From positions 1 to 53,337 of the forward strand of contig CACAIU010000003.1 in NCBI GenBank assembly GCA_902532645.1: DNA of 53,337 bases, read 5' to 3'. Below are positions 25,858-35,427 of the stretch, piece after piece. The position numbers and the translations under genes are program-made. Position 1 is the first letter of the stretch, and every line of letters starts with the position of its first letter. Origin of the DNA: an uncultured Pelagibacteraceae bacterium (GTDB taxonomy: Bacteria > Pseudomonadota > Alphaproteobacteria > Pelagibacterales > Pelagibacteraceae). A model generated the notes under the pieces. The model did no database searches, was not told the DNA's origin, and saw only the letters and a list, made by a program, of their open reading frames with translations.

Positions 25858-27399
25858 TTAAACATTGGGAAATCTTATCTCTATAATTGCTCCTTTTTTA
25901 TCAATACGATTAGATGCTACAATTTCACCATCGTGGAGTTCAACCAAGTTTTTTACTATATTTAAACCTAAGCCTGAGTGTTCTCCAAATTTTTCAGGTC
26001 TATTACTATAAAATCTTTTAAATATTCTTGATGTGTCTTTTTCTTTAAATCCTTGTCCTTCATCAAGAATTTTGATTGATATTTGATTTTTTTCATTAAC
26101 AGAAACATCAACAAAAACATTAGCACCGTCTTTACTAAATGATATTGAATTGTCTAATAAATTTGCAATGATTTGTTCAATTCTATTTTCTATACCATTT
26201 ATAAAATATTTATCTTTTCCATCATTTTTGTATTCAATTTTAATTCCTTTTTTTACTTGATGAATATTATTATAATCATCAACAACAGATTGAATGATAG
26301 GTTCAATATCAATTTTTTTCATTTTTTCTTTACTTAAGGCAACTTCATCCTTTAACATTTGTGAATAATCAGTAATCAATCTTTCTATTCTTTGTACGTC
26401 GTGACTAAGTATATTTAATAATCTATTTCTTTGTTCGTTATCATTTGTATCTTGTAAAATTTCTGATGCACTTTTTAAAGATGCTAATGGATTTCTAATT
26501 TCATGAACTAAATCTGTCGAAAAGTTTTCTGCATGAGTAACTCTATTTTGAAGCTCATTTGTCATATCCTCTAAAGAATTTGACAAAAGTCCCAATTCGT
26601 CATTTCTTTTTTTAAGATTTTCTATACCTGGTTTAGTTTGACTTTTTTCTTTAATACGAATTGTATATCCAACGAGATTCTGTATTGGTTTAATAAAATA
26701 TCTGCTTAACACAAAAGAAAAAATTAATATTACAAATCCTACTGATATAGCTGTTCTTATTACAAATGCTTTTCTCTCATCTATTGCTGTCTTTATTTCA
26801 TTAGCGTTTTCTGTAATAGCTACATAACCAAGATTAATTTCATTCTTTGTTACATTCTTGATTGTTGTAACATTAAATTGATTAAAATCTTCTTGCGTAA
26901 ATGTGTAAGGAGCTCCTAAATTTTCAGAACTAGAATAATTTTTTAATATATCTTTGAATGAAACAGGTTTTTTTTCATCAATTTTTATATTTTTTTCCTC
27001 AATAGTTTTTTCTATTTCCTCATTATCTAAACTTTCAAATTCAATTCTATCAAGCCTTGTAGAGAATGATCTTGGATCAAGATCTAAAGTATCAGTGTCA
27101 CCAATAAGGTTAAGTTGATCATCAAAAAATATTACTCTATCTAAATTTTGAAAAATAAACCTTGTAGAAAATAAAAATCTTCTAATATCGTCAGATTGGA
27201 ATTTTACATCTAGCCTTAAAATATTATCAATGGTGTTGTTAATGATGTTTGTGTGATTTTGAGATTTTTTTTTTATTAAACTTGGCTGAATATTATTTAG
27301 ATATATGAATGTAAATAGTCCAATAATTGTAAAAATTACAAAATTTATAAATAAAAATTTTTTTAATATAGAGAGAGTTTTTAAGTATTTACTAAACAT
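25858..27399 (-). CDS. chvG: Sensor histidine kinase, ChvG-like
   Basis: A 513-residue kinase with one membrane helix near residues 14-33, a periplasmic sensor region, a second helix near 205-228, HAMP, HisKA with the phosphorylated histidine in DLVHEIRNPLASLKSA, and HATPase_c with NLLDNSISFS and SGLGLNIV. The long sensor loop and linkage to a ChvI-like regulator fit the ChvG/ExoS/BvrS group that responds to envelope or acid stress. It overlaps the regulator stop by one base. The name is by family and context. Confidence 0.88.
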   Translation of the reverse strand: MFSKYLKTLSILKKFLFINFVIFTIIGLFTFIYLNNIQPSLIKKKSQNHTNIINNTIDNILRLDVKFQSDDIRRFLFSTRFIFQNLDRVIFFDDQLNLIGDTDTLDLDPRSFSTRLDRIEFESLDNEEIEKTIEEKNIKIDEKKPVSFKDILKNYSSSENLGAPYTFTQEDFNQFNVTTIKNVTKNEINLGYVAITENANEIKTAIDERKAFVIRTAISVGFVILIFSFVLSRYFIKPIQNLVGYTIRIKEKSQTKPGIENLKKRNDELGLLSNSLEDMTNELQNRVTHAENFSTDLVHEIRNPLASLKSASEILQDTNDNEQRNRLLNILSHDVQRIERLITDYSQMLKDEVALSKEKMKKIDIEPIIQSVVDDYNNIHQVKKGIKIEYKNDGKDKYFINGIENRIEQIIANLLDNSISFSKDGANVFVDVSVNEKNQISIKILDEGQGFKEKDTSRIFKRFYSNRPEKFGEHSGLGLNIVKNLVELHDGEIVASNRIDKKGAIIEIRFPNV

Positions 27400-28106
27400 T
27401 AGCTAACATTCCATCTATATCCACTACCATACCTAGTTTCAATAGCTGAAAAATCAGGATCTACTTTTTTAAATTTTTTTCTAATTCGTTTTACGTGACT
27501 ATCAATAGTTCTATCTTCAATATCTGTATCCTCTCGGTAAGCTATATCCATAAGCTGAGCTCTTTCTTTAATTATACCGGGCCTCTTTGCTAATTCTTTA
27601 ACAATTAAAAACTCAGTTGTCGTCAATTTATCAGGCAACTGTTTTCCATTCCATTCACACTCGAGTTGTGATGGATCTAATTTTAATCTTCCATGAGATA
27701 TCAGGCTTTTATTTTCCTCGAGAATATTATTTGAATCTTTTTTTCTTAACTGCACTCTAATTCTTTCAATCAAGACTTTTATGGAAAAACCTCCTGATTT
27801 TTTTACAAAATCATCTGCGCCCAGCTTTAAACCTAACAACTCATCAATTTCATCATCTTTAGATGTTAAAAAAATTACTGGTAAGGAAGTTTTTTTTCTA
27901 AGTTTTTTTAGTAATTCTTCTCCATCCATCTTAGGCATCTTTATATCTATGACTGCTAAGTCAGGTGGCATTCTGGTTAAACCGATTAATGCACTTTCAC
28001 CATCAATGTATGTTTGAACTTTAAAACCCTCTTTCTCCAATGCGATACTCAAACTTGTTAAAATATTTCTATCATCATCAATTAAAGCTATTGTTTGTTT
28101 TTGCAT
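27399..28106 (-). CDS. chvI: OmpR-family response regulator, ChvI-like
   Basis: A 235-residue regulator: receiver domain 1-120 with D54 in LAVIDIKMPKMDG as phosphoacceptor, then an OmpR-type winged helix (about 140-232) with ERAQLMDIAYRED and DRTIDSHVKRIRKKF, matching ChvI closely. It is first of the two-gene operon with the kinase. Targets cannot be deduced here; in relatives it controls envelope and acid-stress genes. Confidence 0.9.
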   Translation of the reverse strand: MQKQTIALIDDDRNILTSLSIALEKEGFKVQTYIDGESALIGLTRMPPDLAVIDIKMPKMDGEELLKKLRKKTSLPVIFLTSKDDEIDELLGLKLGADDFVKKSGGFSIKVLIERIRVQLRKKDSNNILEENKSLISHGRLKLDPSQLECEWNGKQLPDKLTTTEFLIVKELAKRPGIIKERAQLMDIAYREDTDIEDRTIDSHVKRIRKKFKKVDPDFSAIETRYGSGYRWNVS

Positions 28107-28156
28107 AAAGTAATTTAAAAATACTAAATTGTCCTAATTTGGGCAATGTTATAAAT

Positions 28157-30931
28157 TTAATGTAACATACCCCAATTATCTCCAACATTAATATCAACTG
28201 TTAAAGGAGTTGAAAAAGAATGATAATCACTCTGAGCTACACTGGTCATTTCTTTCTCAATTAATTTAATCATTACTTTTTCATCTTTTTTTGGAATTTC
28301 AAAAATTAATTCATCATGAATTTGCAAGAGCATTTTTGAATTAGAATTTTTTTCCTCTGATAATTTCTTATCTAATCTTATCATAGCTAATCTCATTACT
28401 TCAGATGCAGAACCTTGAATAGGAGCATTAATCGCAGCACGTTCTTGAAAATTTCTGATATTAAAGTTTTTGTCATTTATTCCATTAAAGTGAGATCTTC
28501 GTCCAAAAATATTGTTAACATATCCACTTTTCCTACAAAATTTAATTGTATTATCCATGTAAACTTTAATTTCTGGAAACTTAGCAAAATATGAATTCAA
28601 AAATTCCTCTGCCTCATAGTTAGAAACATTTATTTGCTTAGCTAATCCATATTGCGAAATTCCATAAATAATTCCAAAATTAATAGCCTTAGCCTTTCGT
28701 CTGTGATCTTGATTAACTTTTTTGATATCAATATTAAATATTTGGCTAGCTGTTAAAGAGTGAATATCTTCTTTATTTTTAAAAGCTTTTTTCAGTTCTT
28801 TTACATCTGCCAGGTCTGCTAAAATTCTCATCTCAATCTGATTGTAATCCGCAGAAATTAATAGGTGCCCTTTTTTTGCAGTGAAAGCTTTTCTTATATC
28901 TTTTCCATCTTCTGATTTAATTGGTATGTTTTGTAAGTTGGGATCACTAGATGCTAGTCTTCCAGTCGTTGTTGCAGCCAGCAAAAACGACGTATGAACT
29001 CTTTTTGTATTTGGGTTTAAATGTTCAGGTAAAGCATCTGAATAAGTATTTTTTAATTTTGAAACTTGTCTCCAGTCTAAAATTAATTTTGGAAACTCAT
29101 GACCTTTAAAAGCTAAATCCTCTAAAACACTTGCACTTGTTGCAAAACTTCCTTTTTTAGTTTTCTTTAAACCAGCTATTTTCAAGTCATTATAAATTAT
29201 TTCACCTAATTGCTTTGGGGATGCGATATTGAACTCTTTTTTAGAAATTTTAAATACTTCTTTTTCAAGTTTTTGGATTTTTTTTTCAAATTTAGATGAA
29301 AGAAATTTTAAAAACTTACTGTCAATTTCAACTCCTTCTATTTCCATAAATGCAAGAATTTTAATTAATGGCTTTTCAAAAATTTCATAAATATTGATCA
29401 TTTTCTCTGATTTTAAATTTTTGACAAATTTCTTGTATAATCTAAAAGTAACATCAGCATCTTCAGCAGCGTAATCTTTTGCTTTATCTAATTCTACTTC
29501 ACTAAAATTAATTTCTTTCTTACCTGTGCCTACCATCTCTTTAAAAGAAATAGTTTTATGTCCCAAATGAATTTCTGATAAAGTATCCATATTATGTCTA
29601 TTTTTTCCAGCATCTAAGACATAGGACATCAGCATTGTATCTTCCATTGAAGAAAGTGTTATTCCACACTTATAAAATACGATAAAATCAAATTTTATAT
29701 TTTGACCTATTTTTTTAATACTAGGATCTTCTAATATTTTTTTTAATTTTTTAATTACCGCTTCTTTTTTAAGACACTTGGGTGACTTATGACCAACTGG
29801 TATGTAACATGCTTTTCCAATTTTAGAGCAAAGAGAAATACCTACTAGATCTGCTTGGTGAGGATCTAATGAGGTTGTTTCCGTATCAACAGCAACTTCA
29901 CCAACTTCTTCTGCCTCCTCTATCCATTTATCAATTTCATCTAAGCTATTAATTAAGTAATAATTTTTACTATTTATCGTTTGTTGTTTTTCTAGATTTT
30001 GAGTTTCAATCTTATTACTTTCTAGTTCAGGTTCTCCATAAGCAGAAATTGCAGAACTTAACAACCTGTTAAATTCCATTTCTCTTAAAAATTTATATAA
30101 TTTATCTTTATCTATATTTTGCAGTTTAAATTCACTTAACTCTCTATTAACAGGAGAGTTATGATCTAGTGTTACAAGTTTTTTACTTATTAATGCTTTA
30201 TCCTTATTTTCTATTAATGTTTCTCTTCTTTTATTTTGCTTAATCTCATTAGCAGATTTAAGTAAATTTTCTAAAGTGCCATATTTGTTAATTAGCTCTG
30301 CAGCTGTCTTAACACCTATACCTGGAACACCAGGAACATTATCACTACTATCTCCTGCTAAAGATTGCACATCAATAACTTTTGAAGCATCTACTCCAAA
30401 TTTTTTTAAGACATCATCGTCAGTTATAAATTTGTTTTTCATGGGGTCAAAAATTCGAACCCCTTTTTTGTAAAGCTGCATTAAATCTTTATCTGATGAA
30501 ACAATTGTAACCTTTGCACCCTTTTTAAGAATTTGATCAACATATGTAGCTATTAAATCATCTGCTTCGTAATTAGGAAGATCCACAGATGGCAAATTAA
30601 ATGCCAGGACTGATTTTCTTATATATTCAAATTGTGGAGCTAAATCGTCAGGCGCCTCAGATCTATTAGCTTTGTAATCACTATAAATTTCATTTCTAAA
30701 AGTTTTTCTTGCTGAGTCAAATATTACTGCAAAATGTGTTGGTTTTTGTAAGTTTTGATCAGATTTTGAGTCCTCTAATAATTTAAATAACATACTGCAA
30801 AAACCACTTACAGCACCTGTTGGAAGTCCATCGCTTTTTCTACTCAATGGAGGTAAAGCATAATAAGCTCTAAAGATATAACCAGAGCCATCAATCAAAT
30901 AAAAATGATCTGTTTTTTGAATTTTATTCAT
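28157..30931 (-). CDS. polA: DNA polymerase I
   Basis: A 924-residue polymerase with all three domains: 5'-3' exonuclease (about 8-290; YKANRSEAPDDL, SLAGDSSDNVPGVPG), 3'-5' exonuclease (about 320-510) and polymerase (about 550-924). The proofreading site is intact at the visible DTETTSLDPHQADL motif. Polymerase motif A is ADYNQIEMRILA and motif C is QIHDELIFEIP. It fills gaps after Okazaki fragment and excision repair processing. It starts at ATG 30931, with 114 bases to the divergent bioY gene. Confidence 0.96.
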   Translation of the reverse strand: MNKIQKTDHFYLIDGSGYIFRAYYALPPLSRKSDGLPTGAVSGFCSMLFKLLEDSKSDQNLQKPTHFAVIFDSARKTFRNEIYSDYKANRSEAPDDLAPQFEYIRKSVLAFNLPSVDLPNYEADDLIATYVDQILKKGAKVTIVSSDKDLMQLYKKGVRIFDPMKNKFITDDDVLKKFGVDASKVIDVQSLAGDSSDNVPGVPGIGVKTAAELINKYGTLENLLKSANEIKQNKRRETLIENKDKALISKKLVTLDHNSPVNRELSEFKLQNIDKDKLYKFLREMEFNRLLSSAISAYGEPELESNKIETQNLEKQQTINSKNYYLINSLDEIDKWIEEAEEVGEVAVDTETTSLDPHQADLVGISLCSKIGKACYIPVGHKSPKCLKKEAVIKKLKKILEDPSIKKIGQNIKFDFIVFYKCGITLSSMEDTMLMSYVLDAGKNRHNMDTLSEIHLGHKTISFKEMVGTGKKEINFSEVELDKAKDYAAEDADVTFRLYKKFVKNLKSEKMINIYEIFEKPLIKILAFMEIEGVEIDSKFLKFLSSKFEKKIQKLEKEVFKISKKEFNIASPKQLGEIIYNDLKIAGLKKTKKGSFATSASVLEDLAFKGHEFPKLILDWRQVSKLKNTYSDALPEHLNPNTKRVHTSFLLAATTTGRLASSDPNLQNIPIKSEDGKDIRKAFTAKKGHLLISADYNQIEMRILADLADVKELKKAFKNKEDIHSLTASQIFNIDIKKVNQDHRRKAKAINFGIIYGISQYGLAKQINVSNYEAEEFLNSYFAKFPEIKVYMDNTIKFCRKSGYVNNIFGRRSHFNGINDKNFNIRNFQERAAINAPIQGSASEVMRLAMIRLDKKLSEEKNSNSKMLLQIHDELIFEIPKKDEKVMIKLIEKEMTSVAQSDYHSFSTPLTVDINVGDNWGMLH

Positions 30932-31045
30932 TAAGTATTATTAAATATTACAATGCTAACATAATCTGTATATAAAAAAATTTACTTTCAATTATTATAA
31001 CAATTAGAAGTAGATTATTTTTTATATTTTGAGTATTATTTAATA
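30932..31045. other. Divergent polA-bioY intergenic region
   Basis: This 114-base A/T-rich stretch separates the divergent polA and bioY starts and should hold a promoter for each. I see several TATA-like hexamers but no convincing -35/-10 pair, no TTATAGATAA-like BioR box and no RNA gene. Confidence 0.4.
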
Positions 31046-31597
31046 ATGGAATTAACAAAAAATCTCACGCAAGCTAAACTATTTAAATCTCTGGTTGTTA
31101 TTGTTCTTGGTTCGATAGCACTAACAATATCAGCAAAGATCAAAATTCCTTTCTATCCAGTTCCTATGACTATGCAAACATTTGTTGTATTATTTTTAGG
31201 AATAAGTTTAGGGCATAAAATTGCTCTTGCTACAGTTGGTCTGTATTTAATTGAGGGAATTGCAGGACTTCCTGTATTTTCAAATTCCCCTGAAAAAGGT
31301 ATTGGATTAGTTTACTTTACGGGACCGACTATGGGTTACTTAATTGGTTTTTTAACAGCTGGTTACTTAGCTTCTAAAATAAAGATTAATGATAATTTTT
31401 TTCTTGTTTTATTTAAACTAATTATCGCAACTTCGACAATCTATATTTTGGGTCTAATTTGGCTTGGAACATTGATTGGATGGGATAAACCAATTTTTGC
31501 TTTAGGTGCAAAACCATTCTTATTAGCTGAGATATTTAAAATTATACTCTTAGCTCTTTTGACTAAGCAAATAATTAAAATTAGAAAATTTATCTAG
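31046..31597 (+). CDS. bioY: Biotin transporter BioY
   Basis: A 183-residue inner-membrane protein with about six helices. PFYPVPMTMQTFVVLFLG near residues 31-48 and EGIAGLPVFSNS with TGPTMGYLIGF are the biotin-binding signatures of BioY. It may work alone or with a shared ECF energising module, which is not in the window. A dedicated importer suits a genome that depends on external biotin. It overlaps the convergent regA by eight bases. Confidence 0.92.
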   Translation: MELTKNLTQAKLFKSLVVIVLGSIALTISAKIKIPFYPVPMTMQTFVVLFLGISLGHKIALATVGLYLIEGIAGLPVFSNSPEKGIGLVYFTGPTMGYLIGFLTAGYLASKIKINDNFFLVLFKLIIATSTIYILGLIWLGTLIGWDKPIFALGAKPFLLAEIFKIILLALLTKQIIKIRKFI

Positions 31598-32162
31598 GTG
31601 ATCTTTTAGAAAGAATTCTTTGAAGAGTTCTTCTGTGCATTTTAAGCCTTCTGGCTGTTTCTGAAACATTCCTATTACACAGCTCGAAAACTCTATGTAT
31701 ATGTTCCCACTTAACTCTGTCAGCTGACATCGGGTTTTCTGGTGGTGCAGCTTTTTTTGAAGGATCTGCCAATAATGCTTTCTCTACATCTTCTGCATCA
31801 GCAGGTTTAGCTAAATAATCTATAGCACCTTCCTTGATCGCAGCTACCGCTGTTGGAATATTTCCATAACCAGTTAACATGATGATCCTACTATCACTAT
31901 TTGTAGACTGAATTTCTTTTACGACCTCAAGTCCATTACCATCTGTAAGCCTTAAGTCCACAACAGCAAAACCTGGTTTCTTAGTTTTTACAGATTCAAC
32001 TCCTTTTTGTACACTCTCAGCTTGAAAAACCTCAAATCCTTTTTTTTCCATCGCCCTTGCTAAACGCTCACGAAAAGGATTATCGTCATCCACGATTAAT
32101 AATGACTTATTTTCAAAATCGCTAAGATTCTGTAGTTTTGCTTCATCTTTCATGGTTCTCAT
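31590..32162 (-). CDS. regA: ActR/RegA-family response regulator
   Basis: A two-domain regulator: receiver with phosphoacceptor aspartate in FAVVDLRLTDGNG and a Fis-type helix-turn-helix at the C-terminus (NVSETARRLKMHRRTLQRIL), joined by a short proline linker (KKAAPPENPM). This is the RegA/ActR/PrrA layout, which controls redox-dependent genes in alphaproteobacteria. The track starts at TTG 32177; I prefer ATG 32162, 15 bases inside, preceded by GAAGAGA. The usual RegB/PrrB kinase is not in the window. Confidence 0.9.
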   Translation of the reverse strand: MRTMKDEAKLQNLSDFENKSLLIVDDDNPFRERLARAMEKKGFEVFQAESVQKGVESVKTKKPGFAVVDLRLTDGNGLEVVKEIQSTNSDSRIIMLTGYGNIPTAVAAIKEGAIDYLAKPADAEDVEKALLADPSKKAAPPENPMSADRVKWEHIHRVFELCNRNVSETARRLKMHRRTLQRILSKRSPR

Positions 32163-32308
32163 ATGGGGTCTCTTCAAGATATTACAATATATGAATTTTA
32201 TGCATTTCAGGCTTGAATTATTTACTTTACTTTGGTGCTGCTTACTTTTATATGCGAAAAAATATTAAAGTTTTTATAAAAAAGACTTTTTTTTATTAAA
32301 TTTTTTTT
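32163..32308. promoter_or_regulatory. Divergent regA-polyamine operon leader with A/T hairpin and T tract
   Basis: The longer intergenic gap between regA and the decarboxylase gene. On the plus strand AAAGTTTTT (32267-32275) can pair with AAAAA and ACTTT (about 32278-32289), followed by T5 and, a little later, another T8, just before the GGAGG ribosome binding site. The arrangement recalls an attenuator, but it has almost no G-C pairs. Promoters for both genes must lie here; I cannot place them with confidence. Confidence 0.35.
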
Positions 32309-32321
32309 GGAGGCATTTAAA

Positions 32322-33506
32322 ATGCAAAAATTTAAATCAGTTGAAGAATTAGTAAGTCAACTGAAACCTGAAAAACCAGTCTACTGTATAAGAAAAAATT
32401 CCATAAAATCTGCTGTTAGATTTTTCTTAAACAAATTTCCAGGTAAAGTTTTATATGCAGTTAAAACCAATCCACACCCTGAGATAATCAAAACAATCAT
32501 AGAAAGTGGAGTTGAACAATTTGATGTTGCATCAATTGAGGAAATTAAAAATATAAAAACTTTTAGTAATACAGCTAAATGCTCTTTTATGCATACTGTT
32601 AAAAGCAGAGAAAGTATAAAAGAGGCATATTTTGATTATGGTGTAAAAACTTTTTCTTTAGATACTAAAGATGAACTAATTAAAATAATTGAAAGTACAA
32701 ATAATGCTAAAGATTTAGAATTATTTGTAAGAGTTGCTGTTTCAAATGAACATGCAGAAATTGATTTATCAAAAAAATTTGGTGCATTAACATCAGAAGC
32801 AATTGGTTTGTTAAGACTTGTAAAACAGCATGCTAAAAAGATTGGTTTAAGTTTTCATGTTGGCTCACAATGTATGCATCCAATTTCTTATTCAAAAGGT
32901 ATTAGTGAAATTGGAAATATAATTAAAAAAACAAAAATTATTCCAGATTATATTAATTTAGGTGGGGGTTTTCCTACAATCTATCCTGACTTAATTCCAC
33001 AATCTTTAGATAATTATTTTAATGAAATAAATAAGAGTTTAGAAAATTTAAAACTTGAAAAACTTCCAGAAATTATTTGTGAACCTGGTAGAGCTATAGT
33101 TGCTGAAAGTGGTTCAACAGTTGTGAGGGTTAATTTAAGAAAAAAACAAAAGCTTTATATAAATGATGGTACCTATGGAACTCTTTTTGATGCAGGTACG
33201 CCAAATATTGTATTTCCATCTAGGATGATTAAAGAAAATTCTAATAAAATAATTTCAAAAAAATTAACTGCTTTTGATTTTTTTGGACCAACGTGTGATA
33301 GCATGGATTATATGAAAGGTCCTTTTTTGCTTCCAAATAATATAAAAGAAAATGATTATATTGAACTTGGTCAACTTGGGGCATACGGATTGACATTTAG
33401 AACTCAGTTTAATGGCTATTACTCAAATGAAATTTACGAAGTTGAAGATAATCCAATAATGACAATGTATGATAAAGACATTAATAAAGCCAACATGGTA
33501 GCTTAA
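32322..33506 (+). CDS. Ornithine/lysine-type PLP decarboxylase (alanine racemase fold)
   Basis: The start is ATG 32322 (MQKFKS), eight bases after a strong TTGGAGG; the track start TTG 32307 would lie inside that ribosome binding site. The 394-residue protein has the PLP lysine in YAVKTNPHPEI (K48), SFHVGSQC, EPGRAIVAESG and the catalytic cysteine in FFGPTCDSMD. These fit group IV ornithine decarboxylase, probably with some lysine activity, giving putrescine. It leads an operon with a DHS-like protein and an agmatinase-like protein; the next ATG follows at once. Confidence 0.88.
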   Translation: MQKFKSVEELVSQLKPEKPVYCIRKNSIKSAVRFFLNKFPGKVLYAVKTNPHPEIIKTIIESGVEQFDVASIEEIKNIKTFSNTAKCSFMHTVKSRESIKEAYFDYGVKTFSLDTKDELIKIIESTNNAKDLELFVRVAVSNEHAEIDLSKKFGALTSEAIGLLRLVKQHAKKIGLSFHVGSQCMHPISYSKGISEIGNIIKKTKIIPDYINLGGGFPTIYPDLIPQSLDNYFNEINKSLENLKLEKLPEIICEPGRAIVAESGSTVVRVNLRKKQKLYINDGTYGTLFDAGTPNIVFPSRMIKENSNKIISKKLTAFDFFGPTCDSMDYMKGPFLLPNNIKENDYIELGQLGAYGLTFRTQFNGYYSNEIYEVEDNPIMTMYDKDINKANMVA

Positions 33507-34549
33507 TGTCGAGTCAAAAAAATCCAGGTCATAACAGTAAAAGAGATTTCTTAAAAAATCCTGTTGAGCACATCGATATAACTTCATTCGACTCTAGAAA
33601 AATTATATCCTCAATGAAAAAAATGTCATTTGTTTCTAGAGAAACAGCAAATGCTGCTAATATTTATAACGAGATGCTTAAAGATAAAGATTGTACAATA
33701 TTCCTTACCTTAGCAGGCTCTACTTCGGCAGCTGGGTGTATGAATATTTATAAAGATTTAGTTAAATATAATATGGTGGATGCGATTGTTGCAACAGGTG
33801 CTTCTATAGTAGATATGGATTTTTTTGAAGCTCTTGGTTTTAAACATTATCAAGGTTCACAATTTCAAGATGATACTGAGCTAAGGGACAACTATATAGA
33901 TAGAATTTACGATACCTACATAGATGAAGAAGAGCTTCAAATGTGTGATAAAATTATATGTGAAATCGCTAATAGCCTAGAGGCGAGAAGCTATACTTCA
34001 AGAGAGTTCATTTATGAAATGGGAAAATATTTAAAAAATAACTCAAAGAAAAAAGACTCTTTAATTGAAACCGCTTTTGACAATAATGTTCCTATTTTCT
34101 GCCCTGCTTTTACTGACTCGAGTGCAGGATTCGGATTAGTTATGCATCAAGAACAAAATCCAAAAAAACATATGACAATAGACTCAGTTAGAGAATTTAG
34201 AGAACTAACAGAAATTAAAATCAAATCTAAAGGTTCTGGATTGTTCATGATTGGTGGTGGTGTGCCTAAAAACTTTATTCAAGATACTGTTATTTGTGCT
34301 GAATTATTAGGAAAAGATGTAGACATGCATAAATATGCTGTTCAAATTACTGTTGCTGATAGTAGAGACGGTGCATGTAGCAGCTCCACATTAAAAGAAG
34401 CAAGTTCATGGGGAAAAGTAGATATTACAAAAGAACAGATGGTGTTTGCGGAGGCAACTAGTGTTTTACCATTGATAGCAAGTGATGCTTACCATAAGGG
34501 TGAGTGGAAAAACAGAGAAAGAAAAAACTTTACAAAAATTTTTGAATAA
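33506..34549 (+). CDS. Deoxyhypusine synthase-like protein, probable homospermidine synthase
   Basis: A 347-residue NAD-dependent DHS-family protein. LAGSTSAAGC and VDAIVATGASIVDMD mark the N-terminal half; SSWGKVDI carries the lysine (about K304) that in true DHS forms the enzyme-substrate intermediate. Bacteria lack eIF5A, and bacterial DHS relatives are known to make homospermidine from putrescine or spermidine. Sitting directly after the decarboxylase, that role is likely, though unproven here. The gene begins at the last base of the decarboxylase stop. Confidence 0.82.
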   Translation: MSSQKNPGHNSKRDFLKNPVEHIDITSFDSRKIISSMKKMSFVSRETANAANIYNEMLKDKDCTIFLTLAGSTSAAGCMNIYKDLVKYNMVDAIVATGASIVDMDFFEALGFKHYQGSQFQDDTELRDNYIDRIYDTYIDEEELQMCDKIICEIANSLEARSYTSREFIYEMGKYLKNNSKKKDSLIETAFDNNVPIFCPAFTDSSAGFGLVMHQEQNPKKHMTIDSVREFRELTEIKIKSKGSGLFMIGGGVPKNFIQDTVICAELLGKDVDMHKYAVQITVADSRDGACSSSTLKEASSWGKVDITKEQMVFAEATSVLPLIASDAYHKGEWKNRERKNFTKIFE

Positions 34550-34551
34550 AA

Positions 34552-35427
34552 TTGAAATATCTATCAAATAAAAACGGGTTTTTAGGAATTGATAATAAAT
34601 TTAGCTTTAAAGAAAAAGCTGTGATTGTTCCATTTGGATTAGAAAAAACAGTCAGTTATGGGGGAGGAACAAGAAATGGACCTAAAGAAATCATAAAAGC
34701 ATCTCATCAAGTTGAGCTATACGATGAAGAACTTAATTGTGAACCTTATAAAAAAATAGGTATTAAAACTTTAAAACCATTTAAAATTGATAAAAATATT
34801 AAAAAAGCACTTAATAAAATCTCAAATATTAATAAAGAAATTTTAAATAAAAAGCTTTTCCCAATGACTTTAGGTGGAGAGCATTCAATAACTCCTGGGT
34901 GTATTGTTCCTTTTACTAAAAAATATAAAAATATTTGCCTCTTACATTTTGATGCCCATGCAGATTTACGTCAAAGCTATAATGGAGAAAAATTTTCACA
35001 TGCCTCAGCAATTAGAAGATGTCTAGATTATAAAAATGTTTCTTTAATTTCATTTGGCATAAGAAATATCTCAGAAAGTGAAATACCATATTTAAAAAAA
35101 AATTCTTCAAGAATAAATATTTTTTGGGCAAAAGATAAAAAAAAATGGAATTTGTCTAAATTTAAAAAACTGATTAAAAACAAAACTGTTTATCTAACAT
35201 TCGATGTAGATGGACTAGATTCAAGTATTATGCCTGCGACTGGTACACCTGAACCAGGAGGACTTTTGTGGGACGAAACATTAGATATAATAAGAATTGC
35301 AGCTAAAAACTCGAAAATTGTTGGTGCAGATATTAATGAACTATCTCCAATTAAAGGATTTAATTCCTATAATTTTCTTGTTGCGAAATTGGCTTATAAA
35401 ATTTTGTCTTATAAATTTTTATATTAA
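34552..35427 (+). CDS. speB: Agmatinase/arginase family ureohydrolase
   Basis: A 291-residue binuclear manganese hydrolase with GGEHSIT, LHFDAHADLR and TFDVDGLDSSIMPATGTPEPGG, which supply the metal ligands. The first codon appears to be TTG at 34552, two bases after the preceding stop. Agmatinase is the usual name for this subfamily; it makes putrescine plus urea. No arginine decarboxylase is in the window, so an arginase-like role that supplies ornithine to the first gene is also possible. It overlaps the convergent transporter by four bases (TTAA). Confidence 0.82.
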   Translation: MKYLSNKNGFLGIDNKFSFKEKAVIVPFGLEKTVSYGGGTRNGPKEIIKASHQVELYDEELNCEPYKKIGIKTLKPFKIDKNIKKALNKISNINKEILNKKLFPMTLGGEHSITPGCIVPFTKKYKNICLLHFDAHADLRQSYNGEKFSHASAIRRCLDYKNVSLISFGIRNISESEIPYLKKNSSRINIFWAKDKKKWNLSKFKKLIKNKTVYLTFDVDGLDSSIMPATGTPEPGGLLWDETLDIIRIAAKNSKIVGADINELSPIKGFNSYNFLVAKLAYKILSYKFLY

